Of a DNA stretch of 64,000 bases, positions 22,937-32,212 are shown piece after piece (positions within the stretch are counted from its first letter, which is position 1; the number at the start of each line of letters is the position of its first letter). This DNA comes from Ahaetulla prasina (Eukaryota; Chordata; Lepidosauria; Squamata; Colubridae): NCBI RefSeq assembly GCF_028640845.1, contig NC_080539.1:107410554-107474553 (forward strand). The letters are read 5' to 3'. The notes beneath the pieces were generated by a model. That model was not told where the DNA came from. It made no database searches and was given only the letters and a program-made list of their open reading frames with translations. Both the position numbers and the translations under genes were made by a program.

Positions 22937-24249
22937 CTTTATGTGAAAAAACAAAACAAAACAGAACCGATTAAATTTTGGATCCAAGCGCCATTAATAA
23001 AAACCAAGAGCACTCTGGCGCAGTGATTTATAAATCAAAAATGAACTCTTCCCTTGACTCTCTCCTCTCAGAAATTTGCATCATGGGTAATTTATTAAAA
23101 CATCTCATTATACCTGAAACAGGAAAATGTAGATTGATTTTGCACTCTAGCCAAAGATACAAAACATTTACTTGCTTCATATGGCCATTTGGATTCTATT
23201 ATTAAAGTACTTTCCTGATCTGGATGGATCCTTGGGAAATGATGGTTTAAATCAGCCATGATGCAAATTTTAAAATAAGAATGTCAGGAGTGAAAGGAAG
23301 GAAGTTACATTAATTTCTAAATTCATGAACTATGTTTAAAACTGGGGTTGCTGTGCTCAAAGCCATCTGCAGTAATCATATTAAAGATGGAAAATAATTG
23401 CCATTTTAATTTTAATTTTATAACTTGCTTTAAAGGCAAAATAGTAGCAAGCAGCAAGAGTTAGAAAAGTGCTCTGGGGAGCTAAGATTTCAGGGCTTAC
23501 ATTCTTGCATTGCAGAACACGTTTTGAATTACAATAGTAATTTGCCAATTAATAAATGAAGTGTTTCATATCTCAAACATATTTTTCCAGATACCCTAAA
23601 TTTGCAAAATTTGAATAAACACGACAACAGGAACTTCAGAGCATGGCTCAGCATAAACAAAACAAAATAATATAGATGGTTTCATATATTATATGTATAA
23701 TGGGCCCCATGTGTAGATTAGGTAGCAGATTCATATCTCTGCATATAGTAAAAGATGCAAGATACTAAATCTTACTAAAAACTGTTCTTATAGATCTCTA
23801 CCTGCATTGGTCTGAAACCATGTTCAGTTCATGGTACTCTAGAAAAAGAAGCAACACATGGATGGGCCCGGCAACCTTGGTGATATGTATAATCCCAATC
23901 ATTTACTGTATATGAGGCATTTAGGATTAATCTAGTTGGTTTTGGAAGTCCACAAACAATACCAGATATTGATGAGACACCCTTCTTCTGTCGTGTCTCA
24001 TCAATATCTGGTATTCCTGTTTGATTTTACATGGAAAGATGCATAATAGTGAGTACACTAATTATGTATTTGAATATGAAACATCTTCTGAGTCTACTGC
24101 TTAACAATTAGAAAGCTCTAAGCTCCAACAAAATGCAGCAAAAGTGTTTGTATGTGCATGGGAATATACTGAATTCACTCCACTCAAAATTTGTTTTTTT
24201 TTCTGTTGAGTGTTTTAGATGATTACTCAAACTGAAAGTATTATAAGAA
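22937..24249. other. Intron with a perfect 23-bp hairpin
   Basis: Intron between the microexon and exon 22782-22936. The only structure I see is the inverted repeat 23958-23980 / 23993-24015 (see findings). Confidence 0.5.
23958..24015. repeat. Perfect 23-bp inverted repeat, 12-nt loop
   Basis: Arm aataccagatattgatgaga+cac at 23958-23980 is exactly complementary to 23993-24015, separated by ccttcttctgtc. Could be a small MITE remnant or a hairpin-forming intronic sequence. Confidence 0.9.
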
Positions 24250-24483
24250 CCGAGGTGGCGCAATGATTAGAGTGTGGCACTGCAGGCTACTTCAGCTGAT
24301 TGCTAGCTGCAGTTCGAAAGTTCAAATCTCACTGGTTCAAGGTTGACTCAGCCTGCCATCCTTCCGAGGTTGATAATTGAGGACCAAGAGGGCAATAGGC
24401 TGACTCTGTAAACCACTTAGAGAGGATTGTGAAAGCACTATAAAGTGGTATATAAGTCTAAGTGCTATTACTATTGCTATTAT
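24250..24483 (+). mobile_element. Sauria-type SINE (tRNA-derived, BovB-like tail)
   Basis: tRNA-like head accgaggtggcgcaatgatt (A box) and ggttcaaatctcac-like B box region, a middle gactcagcctgccatccttc, and a tail gtaaaccacttagagaggat...ctataaagtggtatataagt ending in CTATTA/CTATTG repeats. This order is typical of squamate SINEs mobilised by BovB LINEs. Confidence 0.88.
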
Positions 24484-24970
24484 GTTTAATTAATTAAAAC
24501 TCGATAGCTGTGACAATGGTTGCTGTGGTATTCAGTGTGAAAGTGGAGCACTCACACTAAAGAACCTCTGTTTTGTTATCTGAAGAACTGTTTGGACATT
24601 CATCCTCAAGATGCAAGACAAAACTAGGGAATAATGACAAACATAACAAGTTTTCAATACACTGGGAAGTGTACAGTTTGATTGATTTGCATGTTAGAAT
24701 ATTTGGCCTTTTTAAAATGAAAGCTTCCAAGACCCTTTGTTTATTTGTTGAACTTTTGAATGAAAACATTTTTTAATTTTTTAAAATGTGCTTGATAGAT
24801 ATATATGACTATCTAATAACAGAGCTAGGGTTCATTCCTTTTTCATAGCAAAGCTGCTTGGATAAATTAGTGTCATTGCTGGAACACAACAGCTATTATT
24901 AGACAATGCCTAACATAATAACCATGCAAATATATTTTTAAAAAGAATAAAGTTAAAACCTTATACGTAC
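24484..24970. other. Intron just downstream of the microexon
   Basis: AT-rich, no repeat recognised. May hold enhancers for the six-base exon at 24971-24976, which cannot be seen by eye. Confidence 0.45.
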
Positions 24971-24976
24971 TGATTC
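24971..24976 (-). CDS. LAMA2: LAMA2 6-base microexon (GAATCA)
   Basis: On the minus strand the context is cttgcctacag|GAATCA|gtacgt, a good acceptor and donor around six bases. The preceding exon leaves A and the next begins TT, so the joined codons read AGA-ATC-ATT, giving KN-RII-ADAD. The alpha-2 chain I remember has KN-KII-ADAD here. I searched this intron by eye for a six-base exon because skipping it leaves a two-residue gap; I also recall that human LAMA2 exons are described as being as small as 6 bp. Microexons this short depend on splicing enhancers. RNA evidence is not available here. Confidence 0.85.
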
Positions 24977-25944
24977 CTGTAGGCAAGTTTGAAGCATTTT
25001 TTTTGAAAAGGAAAAGAAAGAATTTTTAAGTAAATTAAAAAAACAAACAGCAGTATAAAATAAATTGGTGACTGAAGAAAAAAAACCTGGAAGTGGGCAC
25101 AGCTTTCTTGGCTGGATTATGCTGTTTTGAAGTAAGTGGGATATTTTCTGTTAGGACTTTTAGAACATGGTAACTAGCTGATCTATAGATAATTAAAACT
25201 TGGTTATTGAATATAAAAAGCAGGCAGGGATGAAGAGACTCCAGTCATTCAAGATCTACCTGAAATTTTATTTCCGCCCTCCCTCAAATCCTCCAAATGG
25301 AGTGAGACCTCAAATAGTGGCTCAAGCAGAGATGGACACTTCTGAATATGCATTCAGCCCAGAAACTCAAGTAGACTAAAGCTCAAAAGTCTTTTACCAC
25401 AACAATCTCCAATCTTTTCTTTTCTAATTAAGACTACTGGGAATCTGAAGCCCCTGTCAGTCTGGTCAATTGACTCTAAATTAGATTGTGTCCATGGTTG
25501 CTGTAAGCCAACAGCTAAATTTAGCTGAATTGTAATAGCAAACTATCTTCAGGAACACCATTCCTGAATTTTCTAGAAGATATTTCTTATTCACATAACT
25601 GAGCAGTAAAAATCTTCAAACATATAATAAAACTGCTCTCCATTCAAAAAAGGAAGAATAGATTTGTGGGGATATAACAATGCAATTTTTTTGGTGGTTG
25701 TTGCTATAAAAATTCAACAATCCTAAGCCCATTTTCCTCTAGTCTTATGGATACTTCTATCTTTTCCCTTTATATTTTTTTTTGGTGAAATAATATATAT
25801 TTTCCCTATAAATTATATTTTCCTATGTATTACAAAGATGACCAGGTCTGGAATGTGTTTCTGTGTGTCCCAAGGGTGATCCACTCACTGAGGCAATATA
25901 AAGGGTTTCTAGTAAAAATGGTTATTCATCTGCTGCAGGTCACA
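24977..25944. other. Intron upstream of the microexon, nothing recognised
   Basis: AT-rich intron; several T and A runs. The pyrimidine tract of the microexon acceptor is short (cttgcctacag). Confidence 0.45.
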
Positions 25945-26150
25945 TAGAACCAGTTTGGTGTAGTGAATCAGGCTAGAAACTGGGGGACCATGAGTTCCAG
26001 TCCCACCTTAGGTATGTGACTTTCTCTCAGCCCTAGGAAGAAGGCAATGGCAAATCTGAAAAACCTGGCCAAGAAAACTGCAAGGACTTGTCCAGGCAGC
26101 CTCCAAGAATCAGACACAATTGAATGGAAAATTCAAAAACAGGTCATATA
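25945..26150 (+). mobile_element. tRNA-derived SINE, second family
   Basis: Head accagtttggtgtagtgaat (A-box-like), gagttccagtcccacc (B-box-like), then gaaggcaatggcaaatctga, gccaagaaaactgcaaggac, cttgtccaggcagcctccaa and gaatcagacacaattgaatg. Different from the Sauria-type copy. Confidence 0.75.
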
Positions 26151-26757
26151 GCTATGTTAGAGACATTTTTTTCTGAATTCTACCAGTAATATAGTACTTT
26201 TCAGTGAATATAATAAGTAAAGGTTCAGCATAAAATATGTTCCTAACATACCTATATTACCCTAGAGATTATAATACATCTTTTACAACCAAAAGACAGC
26301 TTTATTACAGCATTTTCATTCAATGATTAACTTATATACCTACCTGATATGTTCATACTACAAATGCTTACCATTATTTCTACTGTCCTGGGAATGATCT
26401 TTCAAGGACATTTTCATTACTAAGAGTTGAAACTGTTTTTTTATATATATATATATATACCAAAAGCAATGTATTAAGAAGGCAGAAGGCAATGGAAAAC
26501 ATGCTTCTAATTAAGTGGTATTTGAAGTATACAAAATAATGAAGGAATTATGTATGGAATATCACCAGGAAGGTCTAATTTTTAAAGCACAGGATATCAC
26601 CATTCTTCTCTCTATATACACAAACCTTACCAACCTTAGTAGCTGTTGAAAAGCACATAACACCATAATTTAAATCAGGGGAAGGAACAATCCTTTCATT
26701 TCAGAAGATTAGAAAAAAGGGAAGAAATCAAAGTACATAGGCATAATAAGGTCTTAC
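26151..26757. other. Intron; short (AT)n at 26441-26459
   Basis: AT-rich intron downstream of exon 26758-26940; no gene. Confidence 0.45.
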
Positions 26758-26940
26758 TATTTTTAGTAGGGTCTTTCAACATAGCGTTTGTTTTGGCTGC
26801 ATCATCTGCAACTTTTCTGTATCTGTCTTTTAATCCAAGGAGGTTTTGATTGAGATCTCTGATTTTAGCCAGTACCTCATTTGCAGTATCGTTAGCTTGC
26901 TTGGCTTTGTCTTTAACTGCTTGTACTTTGGCTGCTGTAT
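26758..26940 (-). CDS. LAMA2: LAMA2 internal exon (coiled-coil domain)
   Basis: 183 bases: completes Asp (G|AT), then 60 codons and one trailing A. Encodes residues 214-274: DTAAKVQAVKDKAKQANDTA, then KIRDLNQNLLGLKDRYRKVADDAAKTNAMLKDPTKN. Laminin alpha-2 has near-identical phrases (VKDKA.QANDTA, AKTNAVVKDPSKN). Acceptor tgtttacag, donor gtaaga. Joining it directly to the next large exon would give KN-I-ADAD and drop two residues compared with alpha-2; the 6-base microexon at 24971-24976 supplies them. Confidence 0.95.
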
Positions 26941-27025
26941 CTGTAAACAGGAGGAGGGGAAAAAATAGAACCAAGATACTTATTTTATTTATTTGATTTT
27001 TATGACACCTTTTTTTATAAATAAC

Positions 27026-27086
27026 TCATGACCGCAGACATGCATACTTATCACATCTTGTACATAGTATTATATTTATTGATTTG
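27026..27086. repeat. 60-base block shared with 37716-37776
   Basis: catgaccgcagacatgcata then cttatcacatcttgtacata and gtattatatttattgatttg are identical at both places. In the other copy the block sits in the spacer of a Penelope-like element. Confidence 0.85.
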
Positions 27087-27112
27087 TTGATTTATTTATC
27101 AAATTTCTTAAT

Positions 27113-28045
27113 AGGGCTTAATAGCGCAGATGACACAACAGTGATTGGTCTCATTCGAGACAATGACGAATCCGCATATAGACGAGAGGTCGAACGACTA
27201 GCCTTGTGGTGCAACCAAAACAATCTGGAACTGAACACACTCAAAACCATAGAAATGGTGGTAGACTTTAGGAAAAACCCTTCCATACTTCCACCTCTCA
27301 CAATACTTGACAACACAGTATCAACAGTAGAAACCTTCAAATTTCTGGGTTCTATCATATCGCAAGATCTCAAACGGACAGCTAACATCAAAAACATCAT
27401 TAAAAAAGGACAACAAAGAATGTTCTTTCTGCGCCAACTCAGTAAGCTCAAACTGCCCAAGGAGCTGCTGATCCAATTCTACAGAGGAATTATTGAGTCT
27501 GTCATTTGCACCTCTATAACTGTCTGGTTCGGTTCTGCAACCCAACAAGAAAAACACAGACTTCAGAGGATAATTAGAACTACAGAAAAAATAATTGCTA
27601 CCAACTTGCCTTCCATTGAGGACCTGTATACTGCACGAATCAAGAAGAGGCCGTGAAAATATTTGCAGATCCCTCGCATCCTGGACATAAACTGTTTCAA
27701 CTCCTACCCTCAAAACGACGCTATAGAGCACTGCACACCAGAACAACTAGACACAAGAACAGTTTTTTCCCGAAGGCCATCACTCTGCTAAACAAATAAT
27801 TCCCTCAACACTGTCAGACTATTTACTGAATCTGCACTACTATTAATCGTTTCATAGTTCCCAATCTCTTTCCACTTATGACTGTATGACTATAACTTGT
27901 TGCTGGCAATCCTTATGATTTATATTGATATATTGATCATCAATTGTGTTGTAAATGTTGTACCTTGATGAACGTATCTTTTCTTTTATGTACACTGAGA
28001 GCATATGCACCAAGACAAATTCCTTGTGTGTCCAATCACACTTGG
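27113..28045 (+). mobile_element. CR1/L3-like LINE, 5'-truncated, snake type
   Basis: The frame 27084-27656 holds the RT from the catalytic Asp pair onward: NSADDTTVIGLIRDNDESAY, LALWCNQNNLELNTLKTIEM, FKFLGSIISQDL, QQRMFFLRQL, IIESVICTSITVWFGSATQQ. It stops at KKRP, then the 3' region runs through caccagaacaactagacac to ccttgtgtgtccaatcacac and ggccaataaaa. The 3' tail is the (ATTCT)n at 28046-28079. Confidence 0.9.
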
Positions 28046-28079
28046 CCAATAAAATTCTATTCTATTCTATTCTATTCTA
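28046..28079. repeat. (ATTCT)n tail microsatellite
   Basis: Six or so pentamers directly after the LINE 3' end ggccaataaa. Confidence 0.95.
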
Positions 28080-29575
28080 ATAGCCCATATAGAGGGACTA
28101 TTTGAGTTGGGTTGAGTCCTACTGCAAGACAAAACCTTTCAGTTTGTTTCTGAAAGGGTAAATCTTTATTTTTTTTAAAAAAAATGAAACATAAACCCTA
28201 TTTATTTTCATTTATTCCAAGAAAAAAATAAACCATGTAACCTCTCTGAAGTAACAAGAGTGACAGCATTGTTAGTGTTGTAACAATGACATCAGTAAAT
28301 GTGCCCATAACATAACATCGCGTGAAATATGAGCAAAACATATATTAACTGAACTATTGTCTGAATTGTTTATGGAATCTAAATTTACATAGAGAAAAAA
28401 GAGCGGCTATTCTTTCGTGTTTTTAATATCCTTACTTTTTGTTGACCTCCTGCAAACCATTGTATCTACTGCACTGGCAAAGATACATTCACAGTTTCTT
28501 GTGAGTAGGTTTAATTAACTTTTTTTTTTAACCAAAGAAGTCGTAATCCAGCAAAATTTGTCACACTGAAGATATCAGGCTGGTCTGTATACAATTCGGT
28601 TCCCTCTGATGCACAGTATGTTTTAGTTCCTAGGCAAGTAGCACAATGAACTATGATGTCATGCCTATTTACTTCATATAATTAAAACACTGGCAGCAGA
28701 TCTTGGCTTCCATTTGCTGCTGTAAGTAACAAATCTCACATTCAATTCCAGCTGCTTTCTGTACAGATTGCTTATGTTTCTTCAGAAATGATGTTCTTTG
28801 CTCAACTTGATCTTTTTCACTCTGAATATTTGCTCCTTTCTTAGCATTTTTACTGTAACAGCAAGGAGAGGCACTTTGGGAAAATGAACTAAAATGATAG
28901 ATTGGTTGGAAAAATGTTGTCTTTCATTGCTTTTAAAAGAAAAAAGAAGGACTTCTAAGAATCAGAAGAAAGCGAATGCTCTTGCTAAACCAAAAAGGGA
29001 AAAAAAAAAGAATATCAAGTAGTTTTCCTTCTGTGGCAAGCAATATACTAACATATCTCAAAGAGCCAAACCAGACAAGAGAATTTATGGGACAGAGTAG
29101 AAAGCATAATATATACATATTTTTCAAAAGTGGAAGATCAAAACCAGAAATATATTGAGCTGAAACTGTCCGCATACTGACACATCTTATTGGAGCTGAG
29201 CTATTGTGCTGTGATGATAATTCTAACAATGCCACTTCCACTGAGTTTGGATGTGCCAGAATGGTATCCCTGGTTTGGAAGCATTGGATAAAGTTCAGCA
29301 GTCAGGAGGGGAGCAGACAGCAGTGACCATAGCAGCCCAGTGAGTGTGATCAACAAGTGACATCATTGAGAAAGATCCTGGCAGACAGAATGAGAAGTGG
29401 GGGAACCTGAGCAAGTTTTCCAGGGGTCTTGGAGGATTTTATTTGGCATCACTATGTATTACTAAAGAGAAATATTCCTCTGTCTGCACTTAGTGTCTAT
29501 ATTATGAAAATATTTTGATTGGGAACACAAATGCATGATATTGATACTTCTTACATTACATTGCTGTCATAGATA
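28080..29575. other. Intron with a possible retroposed fragment
   Basis: Mostly unassigned intron. See 28521-28866 for a minus-strand open stretch ending in an A-run; the plus/minus open frames at 28933-29241 have no recognised family. Confidence 0.45.
28521..28866 (-). pseudogene. Possible processed pseudogene fragment
   Basis: On the minus strand a stop-free run reads KKGANIQSEKDQVEQRTSFL, KKHKQSVQKAAGIECEICYL, QQQMEAKICCQCFNYMK then stop, with paired cysteines (CEIC, CCQC) like a small zinc-binding tail. About 190 bases later the strand passes into AAAAAAAAA (28521-28530 on the plus strand), as a retroposed 3' UTR would. I do not recognise the parent gene; coincidence is possible. Confidence 0.35.
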
Positions 29576-29656
29576 GGAAGGAAGGAAGGAAGGAAGGAAG
29601 GAAGGAAGGAAGGAAGGAAGGAAGGAAGGAAGAAAGGAATCAAGAAAACCTGAAAA

Positions 29657-29696
<40 letters not shown>

Positions 29697-29942
29697 AGAA
29701 AGGAAGGAAGGAATCAAGAAAACAAGAAAAAAGTAAGAAAGTAAGAAAGAAGGAAGGAAGGAATCAAGAAAAAAGAAAGAAAGAAAGAAAGAAAGAAAGG
29801 GAGGAGGGAGGGAGGGAGGAAGAAAGGAAGGAAGGAAAGAATCAAGAAAATAATAAAAAAGAAAAAAGAAAGGAAGGAAGGAAAGAAGGGAGGAAGGAAG
29901 GAAGGAAGGAAGGAAGGAAGGAAGGAAGGAAGGAAGGAAGGA
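29576..29942. repeat. Long purine-rich (GGAA)n/(GAAA)n compound microsatellite
   Basis: Nearly 370 bases almost entirely A and G on the plus strand, with alternating GGAA and GAAA blocks and repeated gaatcaagaaaa interruptions that suggest unit-level expansion. ORFs rich in Ser/Phe/Leu on the minus strand are artefacts. Confidence 0.97.
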
Positions 29943-29992
29943 CAATATAAATACAAGTAGATTGTGAATAATTTAGTTCAGCCCCCACTTAC

Positions 29993-30109
29993 CATTTGGA
30001 ATTGCTGATAGCTTTTCCAGGGTGTCGTTCAGAGCTTTCAACAGAGCTGAGTTTCTTGCCCCTGCAACTTGCAACTTATTCTGCATTCCTTTTAGATTAT
30101 CCTCATTTT
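29993..30109 (-). CDS. LAMA2: LAMA2 internal exon (coiled-coil domain)
   Basis: 117 bases: two bases complete Glu (G|AA), then 38 codons and a trailing G. Encodes residues 175-213, ENEDNLKGMQNKLQ through ARNSALLKALNDTLEKLSAIPN. The ARN...LNDT.GKLSAIPND pattern is typical of alpha-2; NDT is a glycosylation sequon. Acceptor ccttacag, donor gtaagt. The plus-strand CR1 element begins only about 190 bases upstream of this exon (at 30303), and a long purine-rich microsatellite lies about 50 bases downstream, so the exon sits tightly between repeats. Confidence 0.94.
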
Positions 30110-30302
30110 CTGTAAGGTGTACACAAATCAAGATATTTGGTTATATTAATATAATTCATTATAAGTTTAATATATATTGAAAGGAATTCAGGGTTACATA
30201 GGAGTTCTCTCAATTTAGTATCATCATAATTTTATGAGTGAGCTTAGGCTAAGAAATTATAATTGACCATGAAGAGCTATCACTGGATTTTTGGACTATT
30301 TG

Positions 30303-31718
30303 GTCACTTTGGTCACTGGCCACAGTCATCCCTATCTTCAAAAAAGGAGACCCCAGCTTAGTCGAAAATTACAGACCAATCTCTCTATGCTGCGTCACCT
30401 GCAAAGTCATGGAATCAATCATCAACCAATCCATTACCTCACACTTAGAAGCAAACAACCTACTCTCCAATAAACAATTTGGTTTCAGGAAAAAATTATC
30501 ATGCAACTTACAACTTCTCCACTGTAAAAACATATGGACTACAAATCTCGATCAAGGCAAAACAATAGATGCAATCTACATAGACTTCTGCAAAGCTTTT
30601 GACTCAGTAGTACACGATAAACTTCTCCTAAAACTAAAATCCTATGGCATTTCAGGACCCCTTCACAAATGGATATCTGCTTTTCTGTCTAACAGACAAC
30701 AAGTGGTCAAAATTGGCAATGCTCTATCAAATCCTGTTCCTGTCAAGAGTGGCGTTCCTCAAGGCAGCGTCCTTGGACCAACACTCTTCATACTATACAT
30801 TAATGATCTTTGTGACCATATCTCAAGTAATTGTGTTCTCTTTGCTGACGATGTCAAACTATTTAACACCACTGATAATACATCTATCATTCAAAAAGAC
30901 CTTGATCATCTAACCGCTTGGTCTAAAACTTGGCAACTCCAAATCTCAACCAGCAAATGCTCAGTCTTACATATAGGAAAAAAGAACCAAAACACTAAGT
31001 ACTCGCTTGATGAACATTACCTCACAGATGACCCCCATCCTGTTAAAGACCTTGGAGTTTTCATGTCAAATGATCTAAGTGCCAAAGCCCACTGCAAATA
31101 CATAGCAAAAAAGGCTCTAAGAGTTGTAAACCTAATCTTGCGTAGCTTCTTTTCCAAAAACACTACACTACTAACCAGAGCATATAAAACATTTGCTAGA
31201 CCAATTCTAGAATACAGCTCACCTGTTTGGAACCCTCACCATATCTCTGACATCAATACAATTGAACGTGTCCAGAAATATTTTACAAGAAGAGTTCTCC
31301 ATTCCTCTGTAAACAACAAAATACCTTATCCCACTAGACTTGAAATCCTGGGCTTGGAAAACTTGGAACTCCGTCGCCTTCGACAAGACCTAAGTTTAAC
31401 TCATAGAATCATCTATTGTAATGTCCTTCCTGTCAAAGACTACTTCAGCTTTAATTGCAATAATACAAGAGCAACCAATAGATTTAAACTTAATGTCAAC
31501 CGCTTTAATCTAGATTGCAGAAAATATGACTTCTGTAACAGAATCATCAGTGCTTGGAATACTTTACCTGACTCTGTGGTCTCTTCTCATAATCCTAAAA
31601 GCTTTAACCAAAATCTATCCACTATTGACCTCACCCCATTCCTAAGAGGACCATAAGGGACGTGCATAAGCGCACAAACGTGCCTACCATTCCTGTCCTA
31701 TTGTTTTTCTTTTTCTTC

Positions 31719-31721
<3 letters not shown>
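30303..31721 (+). mobile_element. CR1 LINE, 5'-truncated, open RT frame (left part of split copy)
   Basis: Begins inside ORF2 at TVIPIFKKGDPSLVENYRPI and continues open to the stop at 31656. The 3' UTR (ccataagggacgtgcataag, attcctgtcctattg) leads to an (AT)n tract at 31722-31811. The rest of the 3' end (tgttgtgacaaaataaataa) is displaced to 38191-38290 by the Penelope-like insertion. Confidence 0.92.
30409..31656 (+). CDS. CR1 reverse transcriptase, C-terminal 415 residues, open
   Basis: Retroelement protein, not a host gene. RT motifs in order: FGFRKKLSCNLQLL, AIYIDFCKAFDSVVHDKLL (first catalytic Asp), GVPQGSVLGPTLFILYINDL, then the catalytic box FADDVKLF at 30841-30864. The thumb follows with LTAWSKTWQLQISTSKC, and the C-terminal region with LRRLRQDLSLTHRII and FLRGP before the stop. 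The ATG at 30409 is simply the first Met; the frame is open upstream to the truncation, so the endonuclease and start are missing and the copy cannot move by itself. Lack of stops over 450 codons suggests a young insertion. It lies antisense to LAMA2 in its largest intron. Confidence 0.9.
   Translation: MESIINQSITSHLEANNLLSNKQFGFRKKLSCNLQLLHCKNIWTTNLDQGKTIDAIYIDFCKAFDSVVHDKLLLKLKSYGISGPLHKWISAFLSNRQQVVKIGNALSNPVPVKSGVPQGSVLGPTLFILYINDLCDHISSNCVLFADDVKLFNTTDNTSIIQKDLDHLTAWSKTWQLQISTSKCSVLHIGKKNQNTKYSLDEHYLTDDPHPVKDLGVFMSNDLSAKAHCKYIAKKALRVVNLILRSFFSKNTTLLTRAYKTFARPILEYSSPVWNPHHISDINTIERVQKYFTRRVLHSSVNNKIPYPTRLEILGLENLELRRLRQDLSLTHRIIYCNVLPVKDYFSFNCNNTRATNRFKLNVNRFNLDCRKYDFCNRIISAWNTLPDSVVSSHNPKSFNQNLSTIDLTPFLRGP

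Positions 31722-31811
<90 letters not shown>
31722..31811. repeat. (AT)n microsatellite in CR1 3' UTR
   Basis: About 45 AT units. The same tract occurs in the CR1 copy at 14016-14096, so it belongs to the LINE 3' UTR. It was the target of the Penelope-like insertion. Confidence 0.96.
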
Positions 31812-31814
<3 letters not shown>

Positions 31815-32007
31815 TCTTGGTTATTCGGGTTTTCTCCAGCGTAAAATTGGAAGTGTCTTGGCGACGTTTAATAATCTCATTCGTCATCTTCAGGCTTCAA
31901 CCGTGCTTCTGGGAGCAATGTGTGATTGCAGCTGTTTCTTCCTTTTAACTGCTAGTGGGGTTTGAACTGATTGGGTGGGAGCTTGGCTGTGCTCTGATTG
32001 GATGGGG
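31811..32007 (-). mobile_element. Penelope-like element, left inverted arm (outer part)
   Basis: ggtcttggttattcgggttt, ggaagtgtcttggcgacgtt, ctcattcgtcatcttcaggc and gggagcaatgtgtgattgca are the reverse complement of 37900-38160. The arm is cut at 32007 by the L1 and resumes at 37642. Confidence 0.9.
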
Positions 32008-32212
32008 ATTTTTTTTTTATTAAAATAGTTTTACAACAATTAAATTTTTCCCCTCCCCTCCCTCCTAAACCCCTCCCCGGACTTCCCGGAGCAAACACAA
32101 GGTATAGTTCCTTAAACAAAACAGTCATACATTAAATTTTTAAAATCTAACACAATTATAATCTTTCTCTCACATAACCTGACTTCTTCCATTAAAATCA
32201 AAATAACATCCT

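Noticed and set aside
24250..24330. Possible tRNA gene from A-box and B-box-like words
   Set aside because: The sequence continues into the SINE body and BovB-like tail, and the cloverleaf is not preserved.
27321..27746. Minus-strand 141-codon ORF
   Set aside because: Antisense shadow of the CR1/L3 reverse transcriptase frame.
29640..29956. Minus-strand ORFs rich in Ser, Phe, Leu
   Set aside because: They are translations of the GGAA/GAAA microsatellite.
31662..31844. Plus-strand ORF with alternating Ile-Tyr
   Set aside because: Translation of the (AT)n tract of the CR1 3' UTR.
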